From Clostridiales bacterium (GTDB lineage: Bacteria > Bacillota > Clostridia > Lutisporales > Lutisporaceae), in the NCBI GenBank assembly GCA_012522255.1, contig JAAYKT010000173.1:1-22603 (forward strand): DNA of 22,603 nt, given 5' to 3'. A program made the position numbers and the translations under genes. Of this stretch, positions 1-7,902 are shown one piece after another (the stretch's first letter is position 1; every line of letters starts with the position of its first letter). The notes below the pieces were generated by a model. That model had not been told where the DNA came from, searched no databases, and worked only from the letters and a program-made list of their open reading frames with translations.

Positions 1-680
1 ACCTTTTTCGGTTGTTTTTTATCTCTTAGATAGAAAAAAACTACCAAGGCCAATAATATCACGGAAATTAGAAGCGCTGCCAATAAAAATGGAACCTTAA
101 GAATGTTTTCCAGGGAATAATGGAGATCACCCATGTCTACAGTCATACGTACACCCACGCCATCAGGTTTTATCATTGGGTGACTCGAGCGTACAGGTAT
201 GATTACACCTGTGGCAAAAAGCAGAATAAACTGATACACCCCATTTGCAAAGAAACCGACAATTAAGCTCGCTATCATTTCCTGTCCTCTGGTTTTATTA
301 TAAAGCTTACCCGTCAAAAATCCTATAAGCGCTGCAATAGGCAGTGTCAAGGCGAAGCAAAGTATCAATTCCATGGATCCGCTTAGGTGCAGAAATTCGA
401 TACTAAGATATCTGATTATTATTATAGATAATTGTGCACTCATAGCCCCTATCACTATACCAAAGTTCAATCCCAGGCCTGCTATAACAGGAATGACAAG
501 TGATAAAACAATAAAAGCGTTACGATAGAATCTGCTTGAAAGTTCCGATAGAAAAAAGCTGAGGGGCACATTAGTTGTCAATATAAAACCTAAAAGTGTG
601 AATGCTATAAATATCATAGGAACAATATTGTCCATTAGCGATGACATTTGTTTTAGATTAATCTTCTTCCTATTCTTCAT
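1..680 (-). CDS. ABC importer permease, second subunit (3' end outside window)
   Basis: My own translation from the ATG at 680 stays open to the window edge, giving 226 residues with no stop, so the C-terminus is missing. The start reads MKNRKKINLKQMSSL, followed by several hydrophobic segments typical of an inner-membrane permease. The motif GQEMIASLIVGFFANG resembles the cytoplasmic coupling region of the branched-chain amino acid/ribose-type permease family (BPD_transp_2). The ATG overlaps the TGA stop of the upstream permease (ATGA), and a strong AAAGGAGGT ribosome site sits 8 to 10 bases upstream, so the two permeases are translationally coupled. With the neighbouring ATPase and lipoprotein it should form a heterodimeric-permease importer. 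The substrate is unknown. The frame and family are clear; full length cannot be judged. Confidence 0.85.
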   Translation of the reverse strand, partial: MKNRKKINLKQMSSLMDNIVPMIFIAFTLLGFILTTNVPLSFFLSELSSRFYRNAFIVLSLVIPVIAGLGLNFGIVIGAMSAQLSIIIIRYLSIEFLHLSGSMELILCFALTLPIAALIGFLTGKLYNKTRGQEMIASLIVGFFANGVYQFILLFATGVIIPVRSSHPMIKPDGVGVRMTVDMGDLHYSLENILKVPFLLAALLISVILLALVVFFYLRDKKQPKK

Positions 681-1762
681 TCTTTGCCACCTCCTTTAAC
701 TTGGGTAAGGGCATAAAGAATAATTCCGTTTTGCAAAACCACACGCATTATTTCCGATAAGTCGGTGCCCTCAAATAATTGATTAGCCACCGGCATTGAT
801 GCGGTTAGCAAGCCCTGAAATAAAAATGTTCCGATTATAACATGAGATATGTTCGCTTTGGAAGCCGTTGCGCCTCCAATCAACACCCCTGCAACGGCGG
901 GAAATGCCATCATCAGCGGTCCTGAATAAAGTTGGAAAAAACCGTAACTTTGCGAATAAAGAATTATTCCCAAAGCACCCAAAACCGTAGAAAGAATGTT
1001 TGCTATAACTCTATTTTTATCAATATCAATACCGGAAGCTGCTGCAAATTCAGGATTACTACCACCGGCTACTATTGCAACACCGATTTTTGTTCTAAAA
1101 AATAACCAAACAAGAAAACAAAAGGCAAAAAAGACTAATAGCAATCCCGTCGGCACTGATACACCAAATATTTCAAATGATAAAAAGTTGTTGAAAATCT
1201 GAGCTGCTTCGACACCATCTAATTTAATTGTCTCACGCAACCCTTCTCCCATCATCCATCCCATCTGTTTACTCTTAAAAGGTGCCATAAGCCAGACCAA
1301 AGCCATAAGAGCAACGATAGAAAAACCGGTATAAGTAGCAATAGTCATCTCTGCGCCTTTCACGGCATTTAAAAGCCTTCCATATGCATAGCCCATTATT
1401 ACTGCAAAAACAATAGCCATCAAGGAAACTATAAGCACTAATGTTATGCCCATAAAACCGGCCTCTATTCCTATTGTCCATGCTAACAAACCACATATAA
1501 TTCCTAATGGTAAGGCAAAATTCGGCCCTGTACCTGATTTAATTGCCGGAACCATGGCTAAGACTAATAGGCCATTCATACCAAAACGCCTCAGTATATC
1601 ACTAAATAATATAGCCAAAGACTGTTTTAAAACAGCGGCTGTTATTACAACTAATATGAAAAAAGCAGCTATTATCAACGTTGGCAGACCTATAGTTTTT
1701 ACTAATTTATCAAAAGGCCCCTTTTTAACGGCCTTTTCTTCAACCACATTACGTTCTAACAT
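677..1762 (-). CDS. ABC importer permease, first subunit (BPD_transp_2 type)
   Basis: The protein has 361 residues with a short charged N-terminus and about eight to ten hydrophobic segments, the usual size for a ribose/nucleoside-type ABC permease. The stretch around GAEMTIATYTGFSIVAL corresponds to the GQEM region of the partner permease and probably contacts the ATPase. FRTKIGVAIVAGGSNPEFAAASGI is the conserved cytoplasmic segment of this family: a helix with R-T-x-x-G followed by N-P-x-A-A-x-x-G. Its ATG overlaps the TAA of the ATPase gene (TAATG), and its TGA overlaps the next permease, so the genes form a tight operon. Two non-identical permeases are typical of importers in the BmpA/nucleoside and riboflavin class. 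The substrate cannot be read from the sequence. Confidence 0.88.
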   Translation of the reverse strand: MLERNVVEEKAVKKGPFDKLVKTIGLPTLIIAAFFILVVITAAVLKQSLAILFSDILRRFGMNGLLVLAMVPAIKSGTGPNFALPLGIICGLLAWTIGIEAGFMGITLVLIVSLMAIVFAVIMGYAYGRLLNAVKGAEMTIATYTGFSIVALMALVWLMAPFKSKQMGWMMGEGLRETIKLDGVEAAQIFNNFLSFEIFGVSVPTGLLLVFFAFCFLVWLFFRTKIGVAIVAGGSNPEFAAASGIDIDKNRVIANILSTVLGALGIILYSQSYGFFQLYSGPLMMAFPAVAGVLIGGATASKANISHVIIGTFLFQGLLTASMPVANQLFEGTDLSEIMRVVLQNGIILYALTQVKGGGKE

Positions 1763-3348
1763 TATTGTACACCCCCTACCTGGGATTTAGCACGGGTACC
1801 GGACATCATTAACCCAAATTCCGCATTGGAAGCATCGGGGGACAAAATACCCTCAACTTTCCCATCACATACAATGGCAATCCTATCACAGATACTTCTA
1901 AGTTCGGCTAATTCAGATGATGTCATGATAATAGTCATCCCTTGTTCCTCATTGAGTTTTTTCAATAAATCCAAAATAAGCTTTTTTGCCCCTACATCTA
2001 TTCCCCGAGTCGGTTCACTGACAAGCAGCAACTTTGGTTTCTGAGTCAACGCCCGTGCCATGCAAACTTTCTGTTGATTGCCACCGGAGAGACTCCCTAC
2101 ATGTTGCAATGATGATGTACAGCGTATATCCAAATCTTTTATCATCTTTTTAGTATGATTTCGTATGCTGTGAACATTCATTATGCCAAAGTTGAGAAAT
2201 TCACCATGAGTCTGCATAGCAGTAAAAATTGTATTTAATTCTATAGACTCATCTAAAAGAAGCCCCACACCTTTTCTGTCTTCACTTAGAAAACCTAATC
2301 CAGATGTTATGGCAGCCTTTGGATTATTAAGCTCTAAAGGGCGGCCTTCAAAGATTACCTCGCCTCGTGAAGGGAATATTCCCATGATCCCATTGGCTAT
2401 TGCAAGTTTTCCTTGTCCCGCCAAACCGCCAATGCCTACAATTTCGCCCTTTTTTACTTCTAAATTAAAACCTTTGACATCTTCACCGGGCATTTTAACT
2501 TCTAAATTTTTAATGCTTAGAACTGTTTCATCACTAATCCTACGCGTAAGGTCCTCTGCCCTTTCAAAATCAACCTTACGGCCTACCATTAACTCTGCAA
2601 TCTCATATACATTACTGTCTTTGGTATCCTTGGTAATAACACGTTCTCCATCTCGCAAAATAGTAAACCTATGTGAAACTTGCATTACTTCTTCCAAACG
2701 GTGGCTTATAAAAATAATTGCAATCCCCTTGGCTGCCAATCTTTCTATAGCGGCCAATAAGTTTTGTGTCTCGGATTCAGTCAGAACCGCCGTTGGTTCA
2801 TCAAAGACCAGTAATTTAATCCCGGTTTTATCAATTTCACGTGCTATCTCAATAAATTGCATATGTCCGACCGGCAATCCAGCCACCAGAGTATATTCCT
2901 CAATACCCATGCCCATGGTGTCAAGCGCTATGCGCGCATCTTTATTCATTCGTTTCATGTTCAAACTTTCGAATTGTTTACCGAAAATCCTGCTTATTGG
3001 GTTTGGGTTAGTTATTTCTCTATTTATTTTTATATTTTCAGTAATTGTAAAGCCGGGTATTAGCATAAATTCCTGGTGCACCATACCGATACCGTGATCC
3101 ATGGCTTCATGTGGCGAGGCAAAGAATACCTCTTCATCTTCAATTTCTATACTGCCGCTATATCCGCCTGTACTGTGAATTACCGACATACCAAATAATA
3201 TATTCATTAAAGTTGATTTGCCTGCCCCGTTTTCACCTATAAGCGCATGAATCTCACCTTTTTTAATATTTAGACTGACATCCTTTAGCACCCGGTTTCC
3301 GTTGAATTCTTTTGATACGTTTTTTATGCTGAGTAAATTATCGCTCAA
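1762..3348 (-). CDS. ABC importer ATP-binding protein, two fused nucleotide-binding domains
   Basis: This is a double ATPase of the RbsA/MglA/YufO class, about 528 residues. The first domain has a full Walker A (GENGAGKST, near residue 40), a degenerate signature (PVGHMQFIEIA) and Walker B LLVFDEPTAVL. The second domain has a degenerate P-loop (GLAGQGKLAIA), a canonical signature LSGGNQQKV and Walker B LLLVSEPTRGIDVGA, where Ser replaces the usual Asp before Glu. This asymmetry is normal for the class. I start at TTG 3348 because a strong AGGAGGG (3355-3361) lies six bases upstream. An in-frame GTG at 3366 would place that ribosome site inside the coding region. The protein should energise the two permeases encoded just downstream. 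Confidence 0.88.
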   Translation of the reverse strand: MSDNLLSIKNVSKEFNGNRVLKDVSLNIKKGEIHALIGENGAGKSTLMNILFGMSVIHSTGGYSGSIEIEDEEVFFASPHEAMDHGIGMVHQEFMLIPGFTITENIKINREITNPNPISRIFGKQFESLNMKRMNKDARIALDTMGMGIEEYTLVAGLPVGHMQFIEIAREIDKTGIKLLVFDEPTAVLTESETQNLLAAIERLAAKGIAIIFISHRLEEVMQVSHRFTILRDGERVITKDTKDSNVYEIAELMVGRKVDFERAEDLTRRISDETVLSIKNLEVKMPGEDVKGFNLEVKKGEIVGIGGLAGQGKLAIANGIMGIFPSRGEVIFEGRPLELNNPKAAITSGLGFLSEDRKGVGLLLDESIELNTIFTAMQTHGEFLNFGIMNVHSIRNHTKKMIKDLDIRCTSSLQHVGSLSGGNQQKVCMARALTQKPKLLLVSEPTRGIDVGAKKLILDLLKKLNEEQGMTIIMTSSELAELRSICDRIAIVCDGKVEGILSPDASNAEFGLMMSGTRAKSQVGGVQ

Positions 3349-3354
3349 GATTAT

Positions 3355-3361
3355 CCCTCCT
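3355..3361 (-). promoter_or_regulatory. Ribosome binding site that decides the ATPase start
   Basis: AGGAGGG is six bases before the TTG at 3348. It lies inside the longer frame that begins with GTG at 3366, which argues for the TTG start. Confidence 0.65.
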
Positions 3362-3398
3362 GCCACATATACTCTTTAGAGTCGTGGTATGCAAACTG

Positions 3399-3441
3399 AA
3401 TGAGGATGTCCTAAGCCGAACAGCTTCAAAACACCCTCATT
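3399..3441 (-). other. Large intercistronic hairpin between lipoprotein and ATPase genes
   Basis: The two arms at 3399-3409 and 3431-3441 form an 11-bp stem with one G-U wobble in the minus-strand RNA. A short inner AAGC/GCTT stem lies within the loop. No U-run follows, so it does not look like a Rho-independent terminator. It sits in the 145-base gap between the lipoprotein stop and the ATPase start. A smaller GTTGC/GCAAC hairpin (3457-3472) precedes it. The position suits an mRNA-stabilising or attenuating element that keeps binding-protein levels above ATPase levels, but that role is inferred. Confidence 0.5.
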
Positions 3442-3493
3442 ATAAGTTTATTTTTTGTTGCCCGGTTGCAACTTAAATCTGCTCACACTGTTT

Positions 3494-4681
3494 TTAATTT
3501 GGAAGGTCTCCATAAGTCAAGAAATCCATTAAGAATAGTAAGTAGTTGTCATATGAAACTCCATCTTCTACATATGGATTCAAAGAAATTTCCAGTCCCG
3601 CATAATCGGCCATACAATCTGCCAGAACCTTCTCATCAACCTTACCGTTTGTTCTGCCTTCAATCCATTCAACAGCATAATCTGCACTTGCGATAGTTGC
3701 CATCATAGCTGCAGGCACCGGCCAAGTTGAGAATCGTCCGCCTAAACCGGCATCTACAACAATTTTTGTAGTCTGGTCTATTACATCTTGTAACCCGCCG
3801 ACTATATCTTCAGGTACTTGCAATCCAAGAGCTGAAGGGAATCCATGGTAAGGAGACGGACAACAGGGTTGACTGTATATTGCACCGGCATCAAATGCAG
3901 CCTTAATCAAGGGAACCTGCATTGAGCAGTTTGTGGAGAAGAAAGATGTATCTTTACCATATTTCTTTACCATCTTCGGTACGTCTTCAAGTATAAACTG
4001 TTGGGCGCCTGTTACGCCGGCTTCACTTGTCGGGTCCGGAGCTGTTGCATCAACAAATTCAAGACCGATTTTTGCGCATTCCTCTTTCATCAGAGAACGT
4101 CTTTCTGCTAACATAGGAATGGACATATGCCTTGGGAATGAATAGTGAACCAAAGTTTTGGCTCCCTGTCTTTTTGCCTGATTAGGTATAGTGCTTCCCA
4201 TTGCCAATTCATCAGGTTGTAGTATGAAATCAGCACGTACAGATACGTCAGGAGCATTTTCCTGTGGGGAAGCGTAAACAATAAGTACATCATCTTTATC
4301 TCTTGCCTCTAAGAATTTATCTACAGACGGATTAGTACCCGGAACAGCCTGGTTTATAATTACAGCTTTGATATCCGGGTCAGCAGCAAGTTTAGTCAGA
4401 ACACTGATCATTTGTTCTTGTTCTGTCATGAAATTGTCCGGCCAAAGCTCATGAACAATTTTATCCTTACCGTACTTTTTCTGAACAAACTCGGCTGAAC
4501 GATACTCTTCTTCATTCTGCGATACAGTATTGGTTATGATGGCTATTTTCCAGTTGTCTTCTTTTACCTCTGCTTCGCCTCCGCCTTGCTCTTCAGCCCC
4601 ACCTGAAGCAGGCTTTTGTCCGCAGGCAACTAAGGAAAAAACCAATGTCAAAACCAACAGTGCACATAGGATTTTTTTCAT
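3494..4681 (-). CDS. DUF3798-family substrate-binding lipoprotein of an ABC importer
   Basis: The protein has 395 residues. It begins with a lipoprotein signal peptide (MKKILCALLVLTLVFSLVAC), so Cys20 should be lipidated after Lgt and Lsp action. A Gly/Glu-rich linker follows. The body starts WKIAIITNTVSQNEEEYR and contains MTEQEQMISVLTKLAADP, which I recognise as DUF3798, a periplasmic-binding-protein-like family of Clostridia and relatives. A Cys-Cys pair (QPCCPSPYHG) occurs near residue 276. It is the first gene of a four-gene operon (lipoprotein, double ATPase, two permeases) with its own promoter upstream. The context says extracellular solute capture; the ligand of this family is not known to me. 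ATG is preceded by GAGGAGGAAGA at good spacing. Confidence 0.85.
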   Translation of the reverse strand: MKKILCALLVLTLVFSLVACGQKPASGGAEEQGGGEAEVKEDNWKIAIITNTVSQNEEEYRSAEFVQKKYGKDKIVHELWPDNFMTEQEQMISVLTKLAADPDIKAVIINQAVPGTNPSVDKFLEARDKDDVLIVYASPQENAPDVSVRADFILQPDELAMGSTIPNQAKRQGAKTLVHYSFPRHMSIPMLAERRSLMKEECAKIGLEFVDATAPDPTSEAGVTGAQQFILEDVPKMVKKYGKDTSFFSTNCSMQVPLIKAAFDAGAIYSQPCCPSPYHGFPSALGLQVPEDIVGGLQDVIDQTTKIVVDAGLGGRFSTWPVPAAMMATIASADYAVEWIEGRTNGKVDEKVLADCMADYAGLEISLNPYVEDGVSYDNYLLFLMDFLTYGDLPN

Positions 4682-4712
4682 AAAAACTCTTCCTCCTCAT
4701 TCTTTATTTGTT

Positions 4713-4732
4713 AGAGAGGTTGTACACTCTCT
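4713..4732 (-). promoter_or_regulatory. Candidate operator: inverted repeat at the transporter transcription start
   Basis: AGAGAG and CTCTCT flank TGTACAAC, giving a 6-bp dyad with an inner TGTACA palindrome. It begins about seven bases downstream of the -10 hexamer, so it overlaps the expected +1 region. That is a classic repressor position. It could also be a 5' mRNA hairpin. Confidence 0.4.
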
Positions 4733-4738
4733 ATTATA

Positions 4739-4766
4739 ATTATACAGTCATAAATTACCTTGTCAA
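4739..4766 (-). promoter_or_regulatory. Sigma-A-type promoter of the ABC importer operon
   Basis: TTGACA (4761-4766) and TATAAT (4739-4744) are both perfect consensus hexamers, separated by 16 bases. They lie about 60 bases upstream of the lipoprotein ATG. The leader is too short (about 50 bases) to hold a typical riboswitch. Confidence 0.75.
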
Positions 4767-4821
4767 GTTGTCAGATATCTACCTTTTTATTCCGCTTATG
4801 TTCTGTTCGCACTTTAGCTTA

Positions 4822-4848
4822 ACCATAATAACAGATTATTGTATTTGA
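4822..4848 (-). repeat. 27-bp interspersed repeat, copy 1
   Basis: This copy shares 24 of 27 bases, including a perfect 17-base core (plus-strand cagattattgtatttga, 4832-4848), with the copy at 21469-21495. It sits between ftsZ and the importer promoter, 55 bases upstream of the -35 box. Confidence 0.6.
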
Positions 4849-4905
4849 CACCGTTTCCGAGTTACAAAGCTAACTGATTATAGGCTTTCTTTTATCTTAT
4901 ATTGT

Positions 4906-5982
4906 TTATTTAAATCTATTTCTCAAAAAAGGAGGTATATCTATGTCATCATCATTATATGAGGATTTTGGAATATCTATGTCTTTATCAATTGCAACTT
5001 CATCTAATCCAAATATGGAGCTCGGCTTGATATTGTCAAACCCGGTGGCTATTACTGTAATTCTTATTTCTTCTTTTAAAGATTCATCTATCACAGCACC
5101 AAATATAATGTTTGCATCCGGATCGGCCGATTGAAATACAAGTTCAGCAGCTTCATTAACCTCAAAAATACCCAGGTCTGAGCCGCCTGTGATGTTAAGA
5201 AGAACACATTTAGCCCCTTCTATAGATGTCTCCAATAACGGACTTTGAATGGCTTGCTTAACAGCATCCGCTCCTCTGTTTTCTCCATTGCCTTTTCCGA
5301 TTCCCATATGTGCAAGGCCTTTACCAAGCATAATGGTCTTGACATCTGCAAAGTCAAGATTCACAAGCCCGGGCACTGCTATAAGGTCAGATATACCCTG
5401 AACCCCTTGCCTCAGTACATCATCGGCTATTCTAAACGCATCGACTATTGATGCCTTTTTATCTACTATTTGAAGTAATCTGTCATTTGGTATTGTTACC
5501 AATGTATCTACTTTTTCTCTTAAATCAAGGAGGCCTTTCTCTGCCTGCATTTTTCTGATTTTACCTTCAAAACCAAATGGCCTTGTGACAACGCCCACTG
5601 TGAGAATACCCAAATCTTTAGAGATTTGCGCCACAATCGGAGCTGCACCCGTACCTGTACCGCCACCCATACCCGCAGTTACAAATACCATATCTGCCCC
5701 TTCTAATATCTTTTTTATTTCTTCTATGCTTTCTTCTGCCGCCTTTTTACCTATTTCCGGGTTAGCACCGGCTCCTAATCCCTTTGTAAGCTTTTCTCCT
5801 ATTTGAATTTTATTTGCTGTCTGCGACATGCTAAGAGCTTGTAAGTCGGTGTTTATACTATAAAACTCAATCCCTTTTAAACCTGCTGCTATCATCCTGT
5901 TTACAGCATTATTACCGGCACCGCCAATTCCAATAACTTTTATTGAAGCAAAAGAGTTAACATCTACATCAAATTCAAGCAC
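4906..5982 (-). CDS. ftsZ: Cell division GTPase FtsZ
   Basis: FtsZ is the tubulin-like GTPase that assembles the division ring. The 358-residue protein has the G-box GIGGAGNNAVNRM near residue 18, the tubulin signature GMGGGTGTGAAP near 104-115, and the T7 synergy loop NLDFADVKTIM that completes the GTPase site of the next subunit. After the core there is a short acidic linker of about 30 residues. It ends in the conserved tail IPPFLRNRFK, which binds membrane anchors such as FtsA, SepF or EzrA. The start is GTG with AAGGAGGT six bases upstream. It is the last dcw gene here, 114 bases after sbp. No convincing terminator follows, so some readthrough towards the transporter is possible. No ftsA lies upstream. 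Confidence 0.97.
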   Translation of the reverse strand: MLEFDVDVNSFASIKVIGIGGAGNNAVNRMIAAGLKGIEFYSINTDLQALSMSQTANKIQIGEKLTKGLGAGANPEIGKKAAEESIEEIKKILEGADMVFVTAGMGGGTGTGAAPIVAQISKDLGILTVGVVTRPFGFEGKIRKMQAEKGLLDLREKVDTLVTIPNDRLLQIVDKKASIVDAFRIADDVLRQGVQGISDLIAVPGLVNLDFADVKTIMLGKGLAHMGIGKGNGENRGADAVKQAIQSPLLETSIEGAKCVLLNITGGSDLGIFEVNEAAELVFQSADPDANIIFGAVIDESLKEEIRITVIATGFDNIKPSSIFGLDEVAIDKDIDIPKSSYNDDDIDIPPFLRNRFK

Positions 5983-6096
5983 TTAAAGACCTCCTTATAT
6001 TTTACTGTATTTCTTATGTTTAATATGTTACTTTCATAATTATATTTCTATATATTGTTCAACATTAAATACAAATTTCCTTTATTTTTACATGTT

Positions 6097-6444
6097 TTAA
6101 TTGTTATCTTTTTTGATTCTGACCAAAATATATCTTCTGATAATAGCAAAGTTTTGAAATAGCCTAACGCCAAATGCAAAAACCGCAGCATAATATATAG
6201 GCACTCCCAACTGGTCCCCAATATATGTAAGTATTGCTGCTAAAATTGCATTAGCAAAAAAACCGGATATAAATATTTCAATGTCAAAAGTATTCTCAAG
6301 ACTTGATCTGATACCGCCAAAAACAGAGTCCAAAGCAGCCAGAATTGCTATAGACATATATGTTGAATACTGAATAGGTATTGTTATCGGGGATAAAAAA
6401 CCTATAAATATTCCCAATAGTAGTCCGAGTAAAGGTAATATCAT
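6097..6444 (-). CDS. sbp: Small basic membrane protein Sbp (DUF1290)
   Basis: The 115-residue protein has about three hydrophobic segments and the conserved middle AALDSVFGGIRSSLENTFD, with a basic C-terminus (RRYILVRIKK). It matches the DUF1290 'small basic protein' family found just before ftsA/ftsZ in Bacillus and Clostridia. The function is unknown. Its ATG overlaps the TGA of the upstream DUF881 gene (ATGA), so the two are translationally coupled. The membrane location and conserved neighbourhood suggest a divisome or envelope role, which is inference. Confidence 0.9.
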   Translation of the reverse strand: MILPLLGLLLGIFIGFLSPITIPIQYSTYMSIAILAALDSVFGGIRSSLENTFDIEIFISGFFANAILAAILTYIGDQLGVPIYYAAVFAFGVRLFQNFAIIRRYILVRIKKDNN

Positions 6445-7169
6445 TTTTTAACACCATCCTCAACAATTTTTTGATAATTAATCTTAGGTGTACCGGTATA
6501 TTTATTTATCGTCAACTTTTCCGCTCTTTTTATAACAACTCTTATCCCACTGTATTCCATCCAATCAATATAACTGTCAGGTGCCAGAGTTACCGCCTCC
6601 AAAGCTTTTATATCACCTATCGCTTTTATTACAAAAGGAGTGGCATGCCTGCTGCCGTCTATATTTATAGTAGGTCCGCCGCATTTAATACTTGTTGTCC
6701 CAATAACTCTGACATCGTTTATGGAAATTGCTTCGGCACCAGCTGCCTTGAGATCATTTACTATTTCCAGGACATCTATATCATGAATTAAATATAATTC
6801 AGGGTTTTCAGAATCCTCAATATTTTCCAGACTATCATTAAGGGTAATGATTATCCCGGGTCCTTGCACCTTTTCCAACCCCGCGTAACTTCTTATTTTT
6901 AACAATTCAGTTTCCATGGAAGTGTATATGCTCCCATCTTCTAAAACTATATTTTCATATTCCGTCAGCTTTTCCTTCGTTTCTGCCACAGATAATTCCA
7001 AATTGTTGATTTCCAAAATAGCATTATTAACATCGTTTTCCATTTCCAGAAGCCTTCGTATGGTAATAATACCTTCGGATGATATATTAGCCTTTAATTG
7101 AACGGTCAGTAAAAATCCAAATATAATAGCCATAGCAAACAGGTAATAGCTTGGTATTTTTTTTCTCAT
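6441..7169 (-). CDS. DUF881 family membrane-anchored coiled-coil protein (YlxX/YlxW-like), second copy
   Basis: The 242-residue protein has one N-terminal membrane anchor (about residues 7-25), then a coiled-coil-like stretch (about 40-75), then the DUF881 domain. That domain contains the motifs VQGPGIIITLNDS, LKAAGAEAISINDVRVI and PFVIKAIGDIKALEA. These match the family encoded between divIB and sbp in Bacillus subtilis (ylxW, ylxX). Function is unknown; a single-pass envelope protein linked to division is likely from position. The stop overlaps the sbp start, and the gene begins one base after the previous DUF881 stop. It is clearly a paralogue of its upstream neighbour, sharing the AGAEAISIND motif. 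Confidence 0.88.
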   Translation of the reverse strand: MRKKIPSYYLFAMAIIFGFLLTVQLKANISSEGIITIRRLLEMENDVNNAILEINNLELSVAETKEKLTEYENIVLEDGSIYTSMETELLKIRSYAGLEKVQGPGIIITLNDSLENIEDSENPELYLIHDIDVLEIVNDLKAAGAEAISINDVRVIGTTSIKCGGPTINIDGSRHATPFVIKAIGDIKALEAVTLAPDSYIDWMEYSGIRVVIKRAEKLTINKYTGTPKINYQKIVEDGVKK

Positions 7170-7170
7170 G

Positions 7171-7887
7171 TTATTTACTTTCCCCTTCTTTTACAGCCTT
7201 CGAATACTTTTTATCTATAATGCCATTGTATTTTGTTATGGTCACAGATTGTTGTTGTGTTATAGATATGGCAATGCCTTTACTTTCCAGCCTTTCGGCT
7301 ACGCCTCCTCTCATTCTCAAGGATGCTTCAAGAGTTTTTGGTTCTCCTATAACCTTTATCGAAAATGGCGGTGCAAATTTTTCGGTATTTATATTTATAT
7401 GAAGCCCCGCCTGTCTAATTTCAGTAGTAGATATAACTCTTTGATCATTAATTGATATAGCTTCGGCACCGGCTGAATTTAATTCATTTATAAACTCCAA
7501 TAAGTCCGTATAATCAATAATATTATAATTATAATGTTCAAAAAATTTAAGATCGTCAAGAAGTATTGTCAAACCGGGGCCTTCAACATCTACGAGTCCG
7601 GCAATAATTCTCGCTTTTTCCAATTCGCTTTTCATGATTCTTGATGAAATATTACCTTGAGCTTCTGCATCCTCATATTCGTTAATCTTTTTCTCATATT
7701 CATTTTTTAAGGTTATCAGACTATCTCTTTCTTCCTTAACTTTTTTTAACTGTGTTGCAATTTCTCTTGCCCTATACTCTGTAACCGGACCAATCCCTTG
7801 TTTCACTGTTCTGAATTGAATAGCTACCATAATACCCAGTACCATACATACTATGCCTATGGCCATATGCATTTTTATATTTTTCAT
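7171..7887 (-). CDS. DUF881 family membrane-anchored coiled-coil protein, first copy
   Basis: This paralogue of the following gene has about 238 residues. It has a single membrane segment near residues 7-24, a charged coiled-coil-like region (EIATQLKKVKEERDSLI and onward), and a DUF881 domain with VEGPGLTILLDD, NSAGAEAISINDQRVI and PFSIKVIGEPKTLEA. I choose ATG 7887, seven bases after GGAGG; an in-frame TTG at 7890 is only four bases from it. It follows ftsQ by 15 bases, as ylxW follows divIB in Bacillus. The molecular role is unknown. Confidence 0.88.
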   Translation of the reverse strand: MKNIKMHMAIGIVCMVLGIMVAIQFRTVKQGIGPVTEYRAREIATQLKKVKEERDSLITLKNEYEKKINEYEDAEAQGNISSRIMKSELEKARIIAGLVDVEGPGLTILLDDLKFFEHYNYNIIDYTDLLEFINELNSAGAEAISINDQRVISTTEIRQAGLHININTEKFAPPFSIKVIGEPKTLEASLRMRGGVAERLESKGIAISITQQQSVTITKYNGIIDKKYSKAVKEGESK

Positions 7888-7902
7888 CAAATAACCTCCC
7901 AG

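Noticed and set aside
2309..3097. Plus-strand open frame of 262 codons
   Set aside because: It lies wholly antisense to the well-supported ABC ATPase gene, has no recognisable domain, and low-complexity Ser/Ile-rich content typical of a shadow frame. The same applies to the other plus-strand frames over mur and fts genes.
4682..4905. Riboswitch or T-box upstream of the transporter
   Set aside because: The promoter is about 60 bases before the start codon, leaving a leader of about 50 bases, and no conserved T-box or riboswitch core was seen.
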